Part shown: positions 28,594 to 37,041 of the stretch, piece by piece
Layout of the letters: each line of letters opens with the position of its first letter
How positions within the stretch are numbered: position 1 is the stretch's first letter
Origin: Dehalococcoidia bacterium
GTDB taxonomy: Bacteria; Chloroflexota; Dehalococcoidia; Lucifugimonadales; Lucifugimonadaceae
Direction of reading: 5' to 3'
Length of the DNA stretch: 57,314 bases
Assembly: GCA_012270805.1 (NCBI GenBank)
Contig: JAAXHR010000342.1
Coordinates: forward strand, 1-57,314
Translations under genes and position numbers: made by a program
Notes under the pieces: model-generated
What the model was told of the DNA's origin: nothing
Databases searched by the model: none
Seen by the model: only the letters and a program-made list of their open reading frames with translations

Positions 28594-29121
28594 GTGGTTC
28601 TAGTAAATATGGCCGACTGTGTTGAATTCGCCCCGCATAAAGGCGTACTTGTGCTTCAGAAAACATTGAAGATTACGGCTGACGACCTTGCATGGATGGC
28701 AGTTACGGCGCTAAAGCACATGGAGGATGAATTATTCACATCGGCGTATAAGAAAAACCATCGTAATGAATTCTATAAGGTCGTTGTCGAAAAATACGGG
28801 CGTTTTGAAGTTAGGATTTCATATCAAGAATTTGAGTCACTTCTTAAAATCGCACGTCTCAATTCAATCACACGCAGTAAGAAACAAGAATTGATTAAAG
28901 ATCGGCGACAGGAATTCCAGCGATCACGGAAGTACATTATGTTAGCAATGATCGAGGATGGACACATCTACGCCTGCAATGAGTGTCATTCATCGTCTGA
29001 TATTACCATCGATCATGTGGTTCCTCTTTCAAGAGGCGGTTCAGACGAATTAGAGAATCTTCAATTCCTCTGTCGTTCATGTAACAGCCGAAAATCTGCG
29101 AAGGTGAACAGTAGTGCATAG
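28594..29121 (+). CDS. HNH homing endonuclease
   Basis: 175 residues from a GTG (GGAGG five bases upstream). The C-terminus is a clear HNH domain: CNECHSSSDITIDHVVPLS, GGSDELENLQFLC and CNSRK, with two CxxC zinc pairs and the catalytic DH. Codons are more AT-rich than in neighbours, fitting a mobile free-standing endonuclease. It stands directly before the replication initiator and may have inserted there. Confidence 0.9.
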   Translation: MVLVNMADCVEFAPHKGVLVLQKTLKITADDLAWMAVTALKHMEDELFTSAYKKNHRNEFYKVVVEKYGRFEVRISYQEFESLLKIARLNSITRSKKQELIKDRRQEFQRSRKYIMLAMIEDGHIYACNECHSSSDITIDHVVPLSRGGSDELENLQFLCRSCNSRKSAKVNSSA

Positions 29122-29929
29122 GACGTTGGCCGAAAAGGTTCTGCCCTGTTCAATACCATCGGGACAAAAACTAACTCTGATCGCCCTTGCCGTTCACGCC
29201 GACGACGACGGGGCAAACTGTTTCCCTGGTCTACACCGCCTCATGCTCTACACTGGATTCTCAGATCGCGGAGTTCGCAACCACATTGAGAGCCTAATCG
29301 AAGACGGGTGGATACGAAGAACATCTTCGCGGACGGGTGGACGTGGACACCGTATAGGATATATTATCGACGCCGAAAAGGTGGAACGTCGTTCACTGTT
29401 TGAAGACGTAAAGGGTGAACCTAGTACCATGAATACAGTTCACCCTTCTGAAGAAAAGGGTGAACGTCGTTCCGTAAAGGGTGAACCTAGTTCAACAAAG
29501 GGTGAACGTCGTTCCGCTGCTATAAAGGAAGAAGACCAGATACTACCAACTACTGACCTTAATAATATGTCCGAAAAGCCGGAATGGTATCATCGTCTTC
29601 GGTTATACGATTCTCGCCTTGATCGGTCTGACCGATGGATACAGAACGTCGAGAAGGAATATCCCGACCGGAACCTAGCCGATGATGCCGAGGATGCTAT
29701 CGCGTGGCTTATCGCTAACGCTCATACCAAACGTGGCAATAAAAAAGACATTGGCCAGTTTTTCAAGAATTGGCTCAAGCCTAAAGATTGGCAAACGACC
29801 TCAGCGAAGAACGGCGTCGCACCGTCTACCAACGGCTCGAAGCCTATGAAGACTGACGAAGAACGCTACGCCGCTGGTGAGCTACGGAAGCCGAGCTTCA
29901 TCCCTGACGATATGGAGAAAGCGAAATGA
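29114..29929 (+). CDS. Replication initiator-like protein (winged helix)
   Basis: 271 residues, GTG start within the HNH end. Residues 1-95 are a helix-turn-helix domain of the phage replication O/DnaD type (SGQKLTLIALAVHADDDG, GFSDRGVRNHIESLIEDGWI). The centre repeats KGERRS/KGEPS several times (VKGEPSSTKGERRS), and a C-terminal helical part follows. It is next to a DnaC-like loader, so it probably recognises the origin and recruits the host helicase. The repeated region encodes GTGAACGTCGTTC-like sequences, which could themselves be origin iterons. Confidence 0.75.
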   Translation: MHRTLAEKVLPCSIPSGQKLTLIALAVHADDDGANCFPGLHRLMLYTGFSDRGVRNHIESLIEDGWIRRTSSRTGGRGHRIGYIIDAEKVERRSLFEDVKGEPSTMNTVHPSEEKGERRSVKGEPSSTKGERRSAAIKEEDQILPTTDLNNMSEKPEWYHRLRLYDSRLDRSDRWIQNVEKEYPDRNLADDAEDAIAWLIANAHTKRGNKKDIGQFFKNWLKPKDWQTTSAKNGVAPSTNGSKPMKTDEERYAAGELRKPSFIPDDMEKAK

Positions 29930-30270
29930 AGCTACTGGTCTGCGGTGATCGGGATTGGAAAGACTACGATGCTATCTACAGGATCGTTCAACGATTACAA
30001 CCTTTGTGCATCATTGAAGGTGGCGGGTCTGGAGCGGACGCAAAAGCGATGGATGTTGCAGCCTGTCTAGGCATCCCTAGGACAACTGTTAGTGCGGAAT
30101 GGAACATATACGGTCGGGCCGCAGGTCCGATCAGAAATCAGAAGATGATCGACATGCACCCTGATCTTGTCGTAGCATTCCACTCCGACATCACGAAGTC
30201 AGCCGGTACGATGGACACCCTCTGTCGGGCCGAAGATAATGGGATTCCATACGCTCTAGTCGAGGGATGA
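29926..30270 (+). CDS. SLOG-fold (DUF2493-like) protein
   Basis: 114 residues. MKLLVCGDRDWKDYDAIY and IIEGGGSGADAKAMDVAACLG are the signature of the YspA/DUF2493 branch of the SLOG nucleotide-binding superfamily (related to DprA and LOG). The start overlaps the upstream stop. SLOG proteins bind nucleotides or nucleotide-derived ligands; in phages the role is unknown. Confidence 0.8.
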   Translation: MKLLVCGDRDWKDYDAIYRIVQRLQPLCIIEGGGSGADAKAMDVAACLGIPRTTVSAEWNIYGRAAGPIRNQKMIDMHPDLVVAFHSDITKSAGTMDTLCRAEDNGIPYALVEG

Positions 30271-30271
30271 T

Positions 30272-31081
30272 ATGGCCGATCTGAAGACACTCCCATACCT
30301 GTTCAGCGTTGCCGGTATTCAGGCGTTCCAACAAGACCCTTTCACCCGCATCGAAGACGACTGGTGGTGTGAGACATGCAATCACCTTCTGTTCAAGTTC
30401 TACGCACCTGAGATAACCCACGTTCTCAACAACCGTGGAGTACCGCCAGAGAAATACCACGAATTCGATTGCCGGTGCCCTGCGATACAGCAAGAGGAAC
30501 AGATGCGGGCCGCACAGCGCCGTACCGACTCCGGTCTACCGCTTCTCGATAAGACGTTCGATATGTGGACACGGCGCGAAGGTGCAGAGAACGCTTATTG
30601 GGCTGCAAGAAACTTTCCCGAAGCTATCAACGACAAAGAAAACATCCTCGTATTCATCGGAGAACCTGGGACTGGCAAGACGCATCTACTCCAGGCTATC
30701 GGTCACGAATGTCTTCGGCGTGGGCGAACGGTACGCTTCGCTCAGGCTGCGGAACTACTTCAGTCGATTCGTGATACATACAGCGACGACGCAGACGTAT
30801 CGACCGGCGCGTTGCTGGACTCGTATAAATCGGCCAGCGTCTTGCTGATAGACGACCTCGGCGCGGAGTCTTCAACGTCGTGGACGATTGAACAGCTAAC
30901 GGCGTTGATAGACGACCGGTATCGCTCCGGTCGTCAGCTAGCGATAACGACCAACATCAACAACCGTAAAGACATGGCGGCTAACTGCGGGTTCCGTCTA
31001 GCTGATCGGATATTTGACATCAACACCGGTATCGTCGCACACGTCCAGCTAACGTGTAGTTCATACAGGCAGAAGGAGTAA
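30272..31081 (+). CDS. DnaC-like helicase loader (AAA+ ATPase)
   Basis: 269 residues. An N-terminal zinc-type region (CETCNH, CRCP) precedes the ATPase with Walker A GEPGTGKTHLLQA (near 130) and Walker B VLLIDDLGAE; LAITTN is sensor 1. It should load the host replicative helicase with the 29114 protein. No phage helicase, primase or polymerase gene is visible. Confidence 0.9.
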   Translation: MADLKTLPYLFSVAGIQAFQQDPFTRIEDDWWCETCNHLLFKFYAPEITHVLNNRGVPPEKYHEFDCRCPAIQQEEQMRAAQRRTDSGLPLLDKTFDMWTRREGAENAYWAARNFPEAINDKENILVFIGEPGTGKTHLLQAIGHECLRRGRTVRFAQAAELLQSIRDTYSDDADVSTGALLDSYKSASVLLIDDLGAESSTSWTIEQLTALIDDRYRSGRQLAITTNINNRKDMAANCGFRLADRIFDINTGIVAHVQLTCSSYRQKE

Positions 31082-31091
31082 TGGACAGACA

Positions 31092-31388
31092 ATGACTACA
31101 CGCGAAGAACGAAACGCGTACAGCCGTGGTTACTTTGCTGGCCTACGTGGGCATTGGCCTATCTACCTACCGCCTACTATTCCTAACACAGAGCAACAGC
31201 GCCTTGTTGATGCCGCTGTTGCGTTATCACAGCGCGTCGATGAAGTGTTCGCTACTACATTCGATGAAGAAGACCGTGAAAACGACTTCGCAGGATTAGA
31301 GTCTGCAAGACTAGAGGTTTTAAGAATCGTGGCCGATGTTCGCCTATCCGTAACTCAACGACTAGAGGCGTCCAATGATACCGAGTGA
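31092..31388 (+). CDS. Hypothetical protein (YSRGYFAG)
   Basis: 98 residues. The start MTTREERNAYSRGYFAG is frequent in small actinophage proteins; the rest is helical and acidic. Overlaps the next gene by 14 bases. Function unknown. Confidence 0.65.
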   Translation: MTTREERNAYSRGYFAGLRGHWPIYLPPTIPNTEQQRLVDAAVALSQRVDEVFATTFDEEDRENDFAGLESARLEVLRIVADVRLSVTQRLEASNDTE

Positions 31389-31593
31389 AGGTCGTCTTCT
31401 AATCCGCAGCAACGGGACGCATGTCGCGTTCATCGGTGTTGACGTTCCCGACGCAGAGATAATCTCAGGGAACAACATGTCGTTACTGGTACGACTCGGT
31501 GACGACGAAGCTGTTCTTCACCTGACGCCGGAACCTAGCACGAACGCAATCCCGTTCACTAAGGGCAGGATCGAACACGGGAGATTCTACTAA
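31375..31593 (+). CDS. Hypothetical protein
   Basis: 72 residues, beta-rich appearance (RLLIRSNGTHVAFIGVDV), unrecognised. Its ATG lies inside the previous gene and its stop overlaps the RuvC ATG (TAATG), so it is a coupled reading frame. Confidence 0.6.
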   Translation: MIPSEGRLLIRSNGTHVAFIGVDVPDAEIISGNNMSLLVRLGDDEAVLHLTPEPSTNAIPFTKGRIEHGRFY

Positions 31594-32084
31594 TGCGAAT
31601 AATGGGGATCGACCCAGGAACACAGATAACTGGCGTTGCCGTTCTCGACACTGAGCTTCCAGAGGGACTGTTCCATTTCGACTATCTTCAGACTCCAGCT
31701 AGTCAACCGATCCCGCAGCGTCTATCAAGACTGTTCGAATACTTAGAGTCGGCTCTCGCTACTTGGAAACCCCACCATGTATGTGTCGAGAAGGGGTTCG
31801 TCGGCGGCTACCCGTCTGCTACACTCGCCCTCGGTATGGCGCGTGGACTCGTAATGGTAGCGGTCGAACGGGCTAGAGATGTTATCTATTACGAACACAC
31901 TCCAGCCGAAGTGAAGAAAGGCTTCACAGGCAACGGTCGGGCGAAGAAGGACACAATACGATCATATGCCGAGACGATGTTCAACCTCGATCTATCGTAC
32001 AAAGGCGGGGAGGACGTAGCAGATGCAATAGCGGTCGCGGTTTGTCACGCACGTCAACGGAACCCACAAGCGTTAATAACCTAA
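31593..32084 (+). CDS. ruvC: RuvC-like Holliday junction resolvase
   Basis: 163 residues, the size of RuvC. GIDPGTQITGVAVLD carries the first catalytic Asp, VCVEKGFVGG the Glu (about 67), and DVADAIAVAVCHARQR the last acidic pair. It resolves branched replication or packaging intermediates. In the early block beside replication genes, as in many phages. Confidence 0.9.
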   Translation: MRIMGIDPGTQITGVAVLDTELPEGLFHFDYLQTPASQPIPQRLSRLFEYLESALATWKPHHVCVEKGFVGGYPSATLALGMARGLVMVAVERARDVIYYEHTPAEVKKGFTGNGRAKKDTIRSYAETMFNLDLSYKGGEDVADAIAVAVCHARQRNPQALIT

Positions 32085-32100
32085 ACACGAAAGGAACGAT

Positions 32101-32481
32101 ATGGACACAGTAACAGTTAGGAAAGATGAACTACTAAAAGCATTACGGGAGAACCGTGATTCACACAGGGACGCCTTTCTTCTGGCACAAGAGGGATGGC
32201 GTGAAACGATCATCGAAGAACTCGACCGTCGTCTAGCCGATGCACGTGCCGCAAAGAAGGTACACGCCACATTCCACATGCCCGAACCCCAAGACCATAC
32301 GACCGACTACGACCGGATCATCCGTATGGTCGAGATGAACATATCCGATGAAATAGAACTCGACGGGTATGAGTTCTCTCGGTTCGTGATGGACGATTGG
32401 GACTGGAAGGCCGAGTGGTCAGGATCGAATTTAGCCTACACACAGACTGCCACGGCCAGACGTGCCCGTAAAGCAAAGTAA
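32101..32481 (+). CDS. Hypothetical helical protein
   Basis: 126 residues; a long charged helical first half (KALRENRDSHRDAFLLAQEG), then an acidic domain. GAAAGGAACGAT precedes the ATG. This arrangement occurs in many phage proteins of unknown function. Confidence 0.65.
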   Translation: MDTVTVRKDELLKALRENRDSHRDAFLLAQEGWRETIIEELDRRLADARAAKKVHATFHMPEPQDHTTDYDRIIRMVEMNISDEIELDGYEFSRFVMDDWDWKAEWSGSNLAYTQTATARRARKAK

Positions 32482-32535
32482 ATTCACCGTAGCCCGTCAG
32501 CTAGAGGGGCAGAATCTAAGAAAGGGGGTAGCGAT

Positions 32536-32673
32536 ATGCAAGGATACTGTCTTCGGTGTAAGACACACCGCGAAATAGCTAATCCTGAAAAGGTCACGAT
32601 GGCGAACGGAAGACCCGCAACGACCGGCGTCTGTTCCATCTGTGGCGCGAAGATGTACCGTATAGGCCAGTAA
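32536..32673 (+). CDS. DUF5679-like zinc-ribbon protein
   Basis: 45 residues. MQGYCLRCKTHREIANPEKV then the GRPATTG segment and CSICGAKMYRIG match the short DUF5679-type ribbons with two CxxC pairs. AAAGGGGGTAGCGAT precedes the start. Probably a nucleic-acid-associated ribbon; function unproven. Confidence 0.75.
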   Translation: MQGYCLRCKTHREIANPEKVTMANGRPATTGVCSICGAKMYRIGQ

Positions 32674-32711
32674 CTCTCGCCGATCCTCTAACACACAACG
32701 GAGGTCTACAT

Positions 32712-32924
32712 ATGCCTACAGCTTCTAACCTCAGCCTGAAGTCGTGTCCACGCTGTAGGGGCACGACTCACAAAACCCGCGACCACTACGGTGAATACGT
32801 CAACTGTCTTCGCTGTGGATGGTATGTAGACCTCCGTCACGACGAAGGTATTTCCATTGACGAACTCAAGGCGGCTTCCCCGCCGCATCCGAGAGCTACA
32901 AGCTACACTAGACGAACCGGTTGA
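32712..32924 (+). CDS. Zinc-ribbon protein
   Basis: 70 residues with CPRCRGTTHKTRDHYG and CLRCGWYVDL, a rubredoxin-like two-knuckle ribbon, followed by a basic tail. The recurrent leader ACACACAACGGAGGT precedes the start. The tail overlaps the next gene by 68 bases. Confidence 0.7.
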   Translation: MPTASNLSLKSCPRCRGTTHKTRDHYGEYVNCLRCGWYVDLRHDEGISIDELKAASPPHPRATSYTRRTG

Positions 32925-33096
32925 CAAGTACATAGTCGACCTATACAACAGCGGTAAGACGCTTGCTGAGGTCGGCGAAGTGCTAGGGATACCGAAAGGG
33001 ACCGTCTTCTATTGGTTCTCAATCCTGAACATAGAAGTCCGTCACGTTGCTGTCAGAGACGGTGAGCGCGTCGAAGTAGTGTCAGATATGGATTAG
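32857..33096 (+). CDS. Helix-turn-helix protein, TTG start
   Basis: 79 residues. LYNSGKTLAEVGEVLGIPKGTVFYW (about 30-54) is a convincing helix-turn-helix. No ATG is available; the TTG at 32857 has GAAGG eight bases upstream. It may regulate early or late genes, or be a small recombination or excision-type factor. Confidence 0.55.
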   Translation: MTNSRRLPRRIRELQATLDEPVDKYIVDLYNSGKTLAEVGEVLGIPKGTVFYWFSILNIEVRHVAVRDGERVEVVSDMD

Positions 33097-33138
33097 TACC
33101 AGTACCCCACTGGACAAGGCGGATAACCCCGTTCCAAT

Positions 33139-33150
33139 GCGTTAGAAAGG
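33139..33150 (+). repeat. GCGTTAGAAAGG element
   Basis: A 12-base match to the end of the 22134 motif (GCGTTAGAAAGG), again directly providing a ribosome site. Upstream is the small hairpin CCAGT/ACTGG. It may be a weak promoter -10 plus ribosome site module. Confidence 0.35.
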
Positions 33151-33157
33151 AAATGTG

Positions 33158-33466
33158 ATGGTGGTTAACTCTCGATCATCCTGGGAAGAATGGAAAGCCG
33201 AAGAACAGCGTCGTGAAGAATCCCTTCCCGTCTGTGGTTGCTGTAAGAAACGTATCTACCCCAAGGACGCCGACAAATCATTTCCGAAGATTGCCGTCGT
33301 TTGCAGTCAAGACATACGTCATATTCAAACGCTCGACATGGGCGAGCATATGATGTCGCTCTGCAGTGTCTGTCTCGACGGATGTGGTCACTACGAAGAC
33401 GGTAGTCTTTCGTATTACGACCACGACACCGATGAATTCATAGTCACGGCGAAGTGTAAGAGATAG
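33158..33466 (+). CDS. Cysteine-rich zinc protein
   Basis: 102 residues from the ATG at 33158 (AAAGGAAATGTG upstream). CGCCKKRIYPKD, CSQDIRH, CSVCLDGCGHYE and a final CKR give at least two metal sites. It resembles small phage zinc-finger proteins; function unknown. Confidence 0.65.
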   Translation: MVVNSRSSWEEWKAEEQRREESLPVCGCCKKRIYPKDADKSFPKIAVVCSQDIRHIQTLDMGEHMMSLCSVCLDGCGHYEDGSLSYYDHDTDEFIVTAKCKR

Positions 33467-33477
33467 AAAGGTTCGAT

Positions 33478-33762
33478 ATGAAAGTAATACTGCAGGGAAC
33501 CGAAGACTCAGAACACATCTACGCTAAGTTTGCACTAGCACCGGACAAGACCGGCGTTGTCGAGTTCATATCCCACGAAGAAATATCTATCGACAACGCC
33601 GTTCAAAAGGGCAAGTGGACCGAGCGACACCTATTTCAGATAACACTCGGCGACCTGACCCGCCTCAACGGTCGGTTTCGTAGAGCGTATATGAATGTCG
33701 GCAAGACGCCCGTAGAGCCGAGTAAATTGTCTTCCGATACCCGTACTGCTACTGAAGGCTAG
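33478..33762 (+). CDS. Hypothetical protein
   Basis: 94 residues, mixed alpha/beta, unrecognised; starts MKVILQGTEDSEHIYAKF. GAAAGGTTCGAT precedes the ATG. The stop is followed eight bases later by the 35-base motif copy A. Confidence 0.6.
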   Translation: MKVILQGTEDSEHIYAKFALAPDKTGVVEFISHEEISIDNAVQKGKWTERHLFQITLGDLTRLNGRFRRAYMNVGKTPVEPSKLSSDTRTATEG

Positions 33763-33769
33763 AACGCCG

Positions 33770-33804
33770 CTCTACGGGGCGCACAGACGCCTTAGAATCG
33801 AAAA
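33770..33804 (+). repeat. 35-base intergenic motif, copy A (possible promoter)
   Basis: CTCTACGGGGC, ten variable-to-conserved bases, then CTTAGAATCGAAAA; 31 of 35 bases equal copy B at 42772-42806 on the other strand. TAGAAT is a fair -10. It lies 20 bases before the start region of the secreted protein gene. Placement directly upstream of genes in both copies suggests a phage-specific promoter. Confidence 0.5.
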
Positions 33805-33825
33805 CACACAACGGAGGTACATCGA

Positions 33826-34668
33826 ATGTCGCAACTAGAGAAAGTACAGATCGCAGCGTTCCTAGCTTTTCTCGGACTCGCCCTGTTCATGACAGCGGCT
33901 AACCTAGCATCGGCAGACGGACCTGTTACGGTGGCAGAATGGTACTACGATGAAAATGGAGTCCGCATCGACTACAAGGGCACCTATGTGCCCGAAGTCG
34001 TGATGCCTGTGGAATTGAGGGACATCGAACGGAATGGAGTGATAAGCCATTGCCAGGGTGGGTGTACCAGAGAGAATGGATTCTTTCACCTGGGGCAGAT
34101 ACCGGAGGGTCTCATTATCACTGCCATCAATGATGATCTGCCGCCGCCACGACTGAGTCTTGACCTATTTCCTAGCCTACCTGAGACTGAAGATGTGAGA
34201 CTGCCTGACGGAAGCACGTTGCCTGAAGACAGGAACGTCTGGTGGGTCGAGGATGCAGACAATGGCAGAGTCCTAACGTGGTCTGACAACTTCAGCGGTG
34301 CTACAGAGGCAATTAAGAGACTGGACATGAAGCTGTTTGATGTTGCTATCGGGTCGGCAAAACAGCTTGTTGAAGCCATTGCTAGGTGGGGTATTAAAGC
34401 ACTGGCAATACTTGGCCCGATAGATGATGTTTTAGCTATTCATACAGCTATTACAACCCAGGCAGGCAAACAGGAAATCACAGACCTGAACGATGCACTT
34501 GAAGCTATTCCAACACCTTTACCCCCACCCCCCGATATCATTCCTGTCTTCCCAGGCCCGATTTTAGACCCGCTACCGTTCGACTTTGTTGACCCGCCTG
34601 ATATTCAACTGGAAATCCCTGACTTCAACTTCGATTTTAACCCGATGCCTTCATTTTCGTTTGCATAG
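33826..34668 (+). CDS. Secreted or membrane-anchored protein, proline-rich C-terminus
   Basis: 280 residues. A signal-type N-terminus (IAAFLAFLGLALFMTAANLASA) is followed by a ~200-residue exported domain with a CQGGC disulfide-like pair and a proline/phenylalanine-rich end (TPLPPPPDIIPVFPGPI). Codon usage is visibly more AT-rich and less CTA/CGG-rich than neighbouring genes, suggesting recent acquisition. No endolysin motif; it could be an envelope-interacting protein. Confidence 0.7.
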   Translation: MSQLEKVQIAAFLAFLGLALFMTAANLASADGPVTVAEWYYDENGVRIDYKGTYVPEVVMPVELRDIERNGVISHCQGGCTRENGFFHLGQIPEGLIITAINDDLPPPRLSLDLFPSLPETEDVRLPDGSTLPEDRNVWWVEDADNGRVLTWSDNFSGATEAIKRLDMKLFDVAIGSAKQLVEAIARWGIKALAILGPIDDVLAIHTAITTQAGKQEITDLNDALEAIPTPLPPPPDIIPVFPGPILDPLPFDFVDPPDIQLEIPDFNFDFNPMPSFSFA

Positions 34669-34680
34669 AAAGGACAAGTC

Positions 34681-34869
34681 ATGAACGGAACAGAAGTCCG
34701 GTTCCCAACGTGTAACGCCTACATGCCTTACAAAGACCGAGACGACGGCGGTCAATGTAGGAATTGCGACGGGCCGGTAACGTCACACATCAATCACATC
34801 GCGCCCCAGGCGTACCGTCCTAAGCGCCGTTGGGACAGGGTGAAGTGGGAGTACGTTAACGAAGACTGA
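34681..34869 (+). CDS. Small zinc protein
   Basis: 62 residues; FPTCNAYMPYKDRDDGGQC then RNCDG forms a probable zinc knuckle, with basic and aromatic residues after it. Preceded by AGAAAGGACAAGTC. Function unknown. Confidence 0.65.
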   Translation: MNGTEVRFPTCNAYMPYKDRDDGGQCRNCDGPVTSHINHIAPQAYRPKRRWDRVKWEYVNED

Positions 34870-34885
34870 ACAGAAAGGAACAACA

Positions 34886-36307
34886 ATGAGACTGCCTCTA
34901 ATCCTCCGCACCGACGCTTACAAGAATTCACACCCGTGGATGTACCCGCCGAACACCGTGAACATGCATAGCTATTTCGAGTCACGTGGAGGTCTGTACA
35001 ACGAATACGTTATGTTCGGCATGTCCTACCTGATCGGCGAGTACCTTTCGCGGCGTATTTCAATGGGCGATATTGAGAAGTCGAGGGACTTCGTTACACG
35101 CATGGGTCTGCCGTTCCCCTATGACGGATGGTATCGGATAGCTCACGATCTCGACGGTCGTCTTCCAATCCACATCCGCGCGGTTCCCGAAGGTACTATC
35201 GTTCCAGCCGGTAACGTAATGTTCACCGTCGAGAGTACCGACCCTAAGACATGGTGGGTCGCAGGATGGGTCGAAACGATGATGGTTAGGTTGTGGTATC
35301 CGATCACCGTTGCAACCCGTTCATGGAACATCCGACAACAGCTTTACAGCTATCTTGAGAAGACATCCGACAACCCCGACGATCATATTGACTTCATGCT
35401 TCACGACTTCGGAGCGCGTGGAGTCAGTAGCGCCGAGTCTGCCGCCCTTGGCGGTGCCGCTCATCTACTGTCTTTCAACGGGACCGACACCCAGGAAGGC
35501 GCGTTCCTGTTGAACACTCACTACGGCGGGATGGGCTACTCAATCCCTGCCGCCGAACACGCCGTCATTACGGCATGGGGAAAAGATAGCGAAGTAGAAG
35601 CGTACAGAAACATCCTGAAGGCGTTCGCCGCGAAGGGAAAGACAGTCGCCGTCGTGTCGGACTCATACGACATATACAATGCCGTCGAAAAGCTGTGGGG
35701 TGAAGACCTTCGTCAACACGTCATTGACTCCGGCGCGGTCGTAGTTATCCGCCCTGACTCCGGCTATCCACCTGATGTCGTAGAACTTATCAGTCATACC
35801 CTCTCATCGGCTTTCGGTCACACTGTTACTGATAAAGGGTTCAAGGTTCTGCGACACGTCAAGATAATCCAAGGCGACGGAATAACGGAAGATACTCTTG
35901 AAACTATCCTCGACCGTGTAACGAGAGCAGGTTTCTCAACCGAAAACTATGCCTTCGGCATGGGCGGCGGTCTTCTTCAAGACCTGACACGGGATACCGG
36001 TGACTTCGCCTACAAGTGTTCGTCGGTCGGAATCGCTAACGACATGGGACAGCTTATCGAACAGCGTCCTGTGTACAAAGACCCTGTGGATGGGACTAAG
36101 ACTTCAAAACGTGGGCGTCAAGACCTCGTAAGACTCTACGACGGAACACTGACAACGAAGGCGTTAGAGTGGAGGAATACACCCTACGAGAACACCGCCC
36201 TTCAAACCGTCTTCTACAACGGGACGGCTGAGAACGGATGGGACTCGGTTGACGTGATGCGGCGACGGATGCATTCTTATAAACGGAGTGAAACTGTCAA
36301 CGCATAG
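34886..36307 (+). CDS. nadV: Nicotinamide phosphoribosyltransferase
   Basis: 473 residues, normal NAMPT length. Landmarks: ILRTDAYKNSHPWMYP at the start, YFESRGG, DFGARGVSS (about 170), GTDTQEG, AEHAVITAWG, VVIRPDSG and FGMGGGLLQ. It makes NMN from nicotinamide and PRPP, restoring NAD. Phage NAMPT has been proposed to offset NAD-depleting host defences; no NMN adenylyltransferase gene is seen beside it, so the host enzyme would finish the pathway. Last gene of the rightward block. Confidence 0.95.
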   Translation: MRLPLILRTDAYKNSHPWMYPPNTVNMHSYFESRGGLYNEYVMFGMSYLIGEYLSRRISMGDIEKSRDFVTRMGLPFPYDGWYRIAHDLDGRLPIHIRAVPEGTIVPAGNVMFTVESTDPKTWWVAGWVETMMVRLWYPITVATRSWNIRQQLYSYLEKTSDNPDDHIDFMLHDFGARGVSSAESAALGGAAHLLSFNGTDTQEGAFLLNTHYGGMGYSIPAAEHAVITAWGKDSEVEAYRNILKAFAAKGKTVAVVSDSYDIYNAVEKLWGEDLRQHVIDSGAVVVIRPDSGYPPDVVELISHTLSSAFGHTVTDKGFKVLRHVKIIQGDGITEDTLETILDRVTRAGFSTENYAFGMGGGLLQDLTRDTGDFAYKCSSVGIANDMGQLIEQRPVYKDPVDGTKTSKRGRQDLVRLYDGTLTTKALEWRNTPYENTALQTVFYNGTAENGWDSVDVMRRRMHSYKRSETVNA

Positions 36308-36312
36308 AGACA

Positions 36313-36351
36313 GACGGCACGACTACCGTTCTTTGCAGTAGTCGTGCCGTC
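36313..36351. terminator. Convergent hairpin terminator
   Basis: GACGGCACGACTAC (36313-36326) and GTAGTCGTGCCGTC (36338-36351) pair over 14 bases with an 11-base loop. It lies exactly between the ends of the rightward and leftward gene blocks. No T-run on either side, but the position supports bidirectional termination. Confidence 0.75.
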
Positions 36352-36352
36352 A

Positions 36353-36820
36353 CTATTCAACTACTCTGAAACTCTCCGTCGTCCACCAGAGTGTTTGTCG
36401 TTCTTCACCGCGATAAGTAGAATTCTCGCCTTCATGTACCCAAACCCCAGGTGTAACCCCTTCAGGTAGCTTATTCTCGAATGTTCGAGGATCGTAACAC
36501 CCAGGCTGAAGTTGACCACCAGACCGAGGCGGATCAGGTATCTGTAGCTGTCCACCATTATCAATTCGTCGCCATTTCGAGTTACCCGTCACGCTGATCG
36601 GATGGTCGAGCTTATTGCATTTCACAACGCCGACTGTCGTGATTGAACCATCTATTTTGACTTCATCCTCTAAAACGACTTGGGGTTCATCAAACCCCGA
36701 CCCGTACATCGGCGCGTATACATCATTCGGCCACCACAGAACCGCCTGCATTGCTAGCGTCACACCGACTAATGCACTTATCCAAGCTAGAGGGAAGAAA
36801 TATCGTTTATGCTGTCTCAT
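36353..36820 (-). CDS. Membrane-anchored exported protein
   Basis: 155 residues with an N-terminal hydrophobic anchor (FFPLAWISALVGVTLAMQAVLWW) and a ~120-residue exported domain with Trp-rich beta-like sequence. It is the last leftward structural-block gene and overlaps the XhlA-like gene by four bases, so a role in lysis or envelope interaction is possible. Confidence 0.65.
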   Translation of the reverse strand: MRQHKRYFFPLAWISALVGVTLAMQAVLWWPNDVYAPMYGSGFDEPQVVLEDEVKIDGSITTVGVVKCNKLDHPISVTGNSKWRRIDNGGQLQIPDPPRSGGQLQPGCYDPRTFENKLPEGVTPGVWVHEGENSTYRGEERQTLWWTTESFRVVE

Positions 36821-37041
36821 GGTGTCGGCGGTTGCCTCACTACCAGATACAGAAGACCACCGAGGACTGACACCATCGTGACCGCTACCATGCCATACAC
36901 GATCATCCTGATCGGATTGAACTCGGCGTGTGTAACGTAGTCCCTCTTTAGTTCATCCTGAATCTGCGAGATATTCCGCTCCATTGCCTGTGTCCGTTCG
37001 TCAATACGGGCAAGCAAGTTTTCGTTATCACTTGTGACCAT
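36817..37041 (-). CDS. XhlA/haemolysin-like small membrane protein
   Basis: 74 residues: ENLLARIDERTQAMERNISQIQDEL coiled coil, then VTHAEFNPIRMIVYGMVAV and a transmembrane helix. This layout (ERT-coiled-coil, HAEF-PIR, membrane helix) is typical of phage XhlA-like proteins near holins. It overlaps genes on both sides. Confidence 0.7.
   Translation of the reverse strand: MVTSDNENLLARIDERTQAMERNISQIQDELKRDYVTHAEFNPIRMIVYGMVAVTMVSVLGGLLYLVVRQPPTP

Noticed and set aside
28590..28625. 11-codon leader peptide starting at ATG 28590
   Set aside because: The GGAGG is only one base from this ATG but ideally spaced for the GTG at 28594 that opens the HNH gene.
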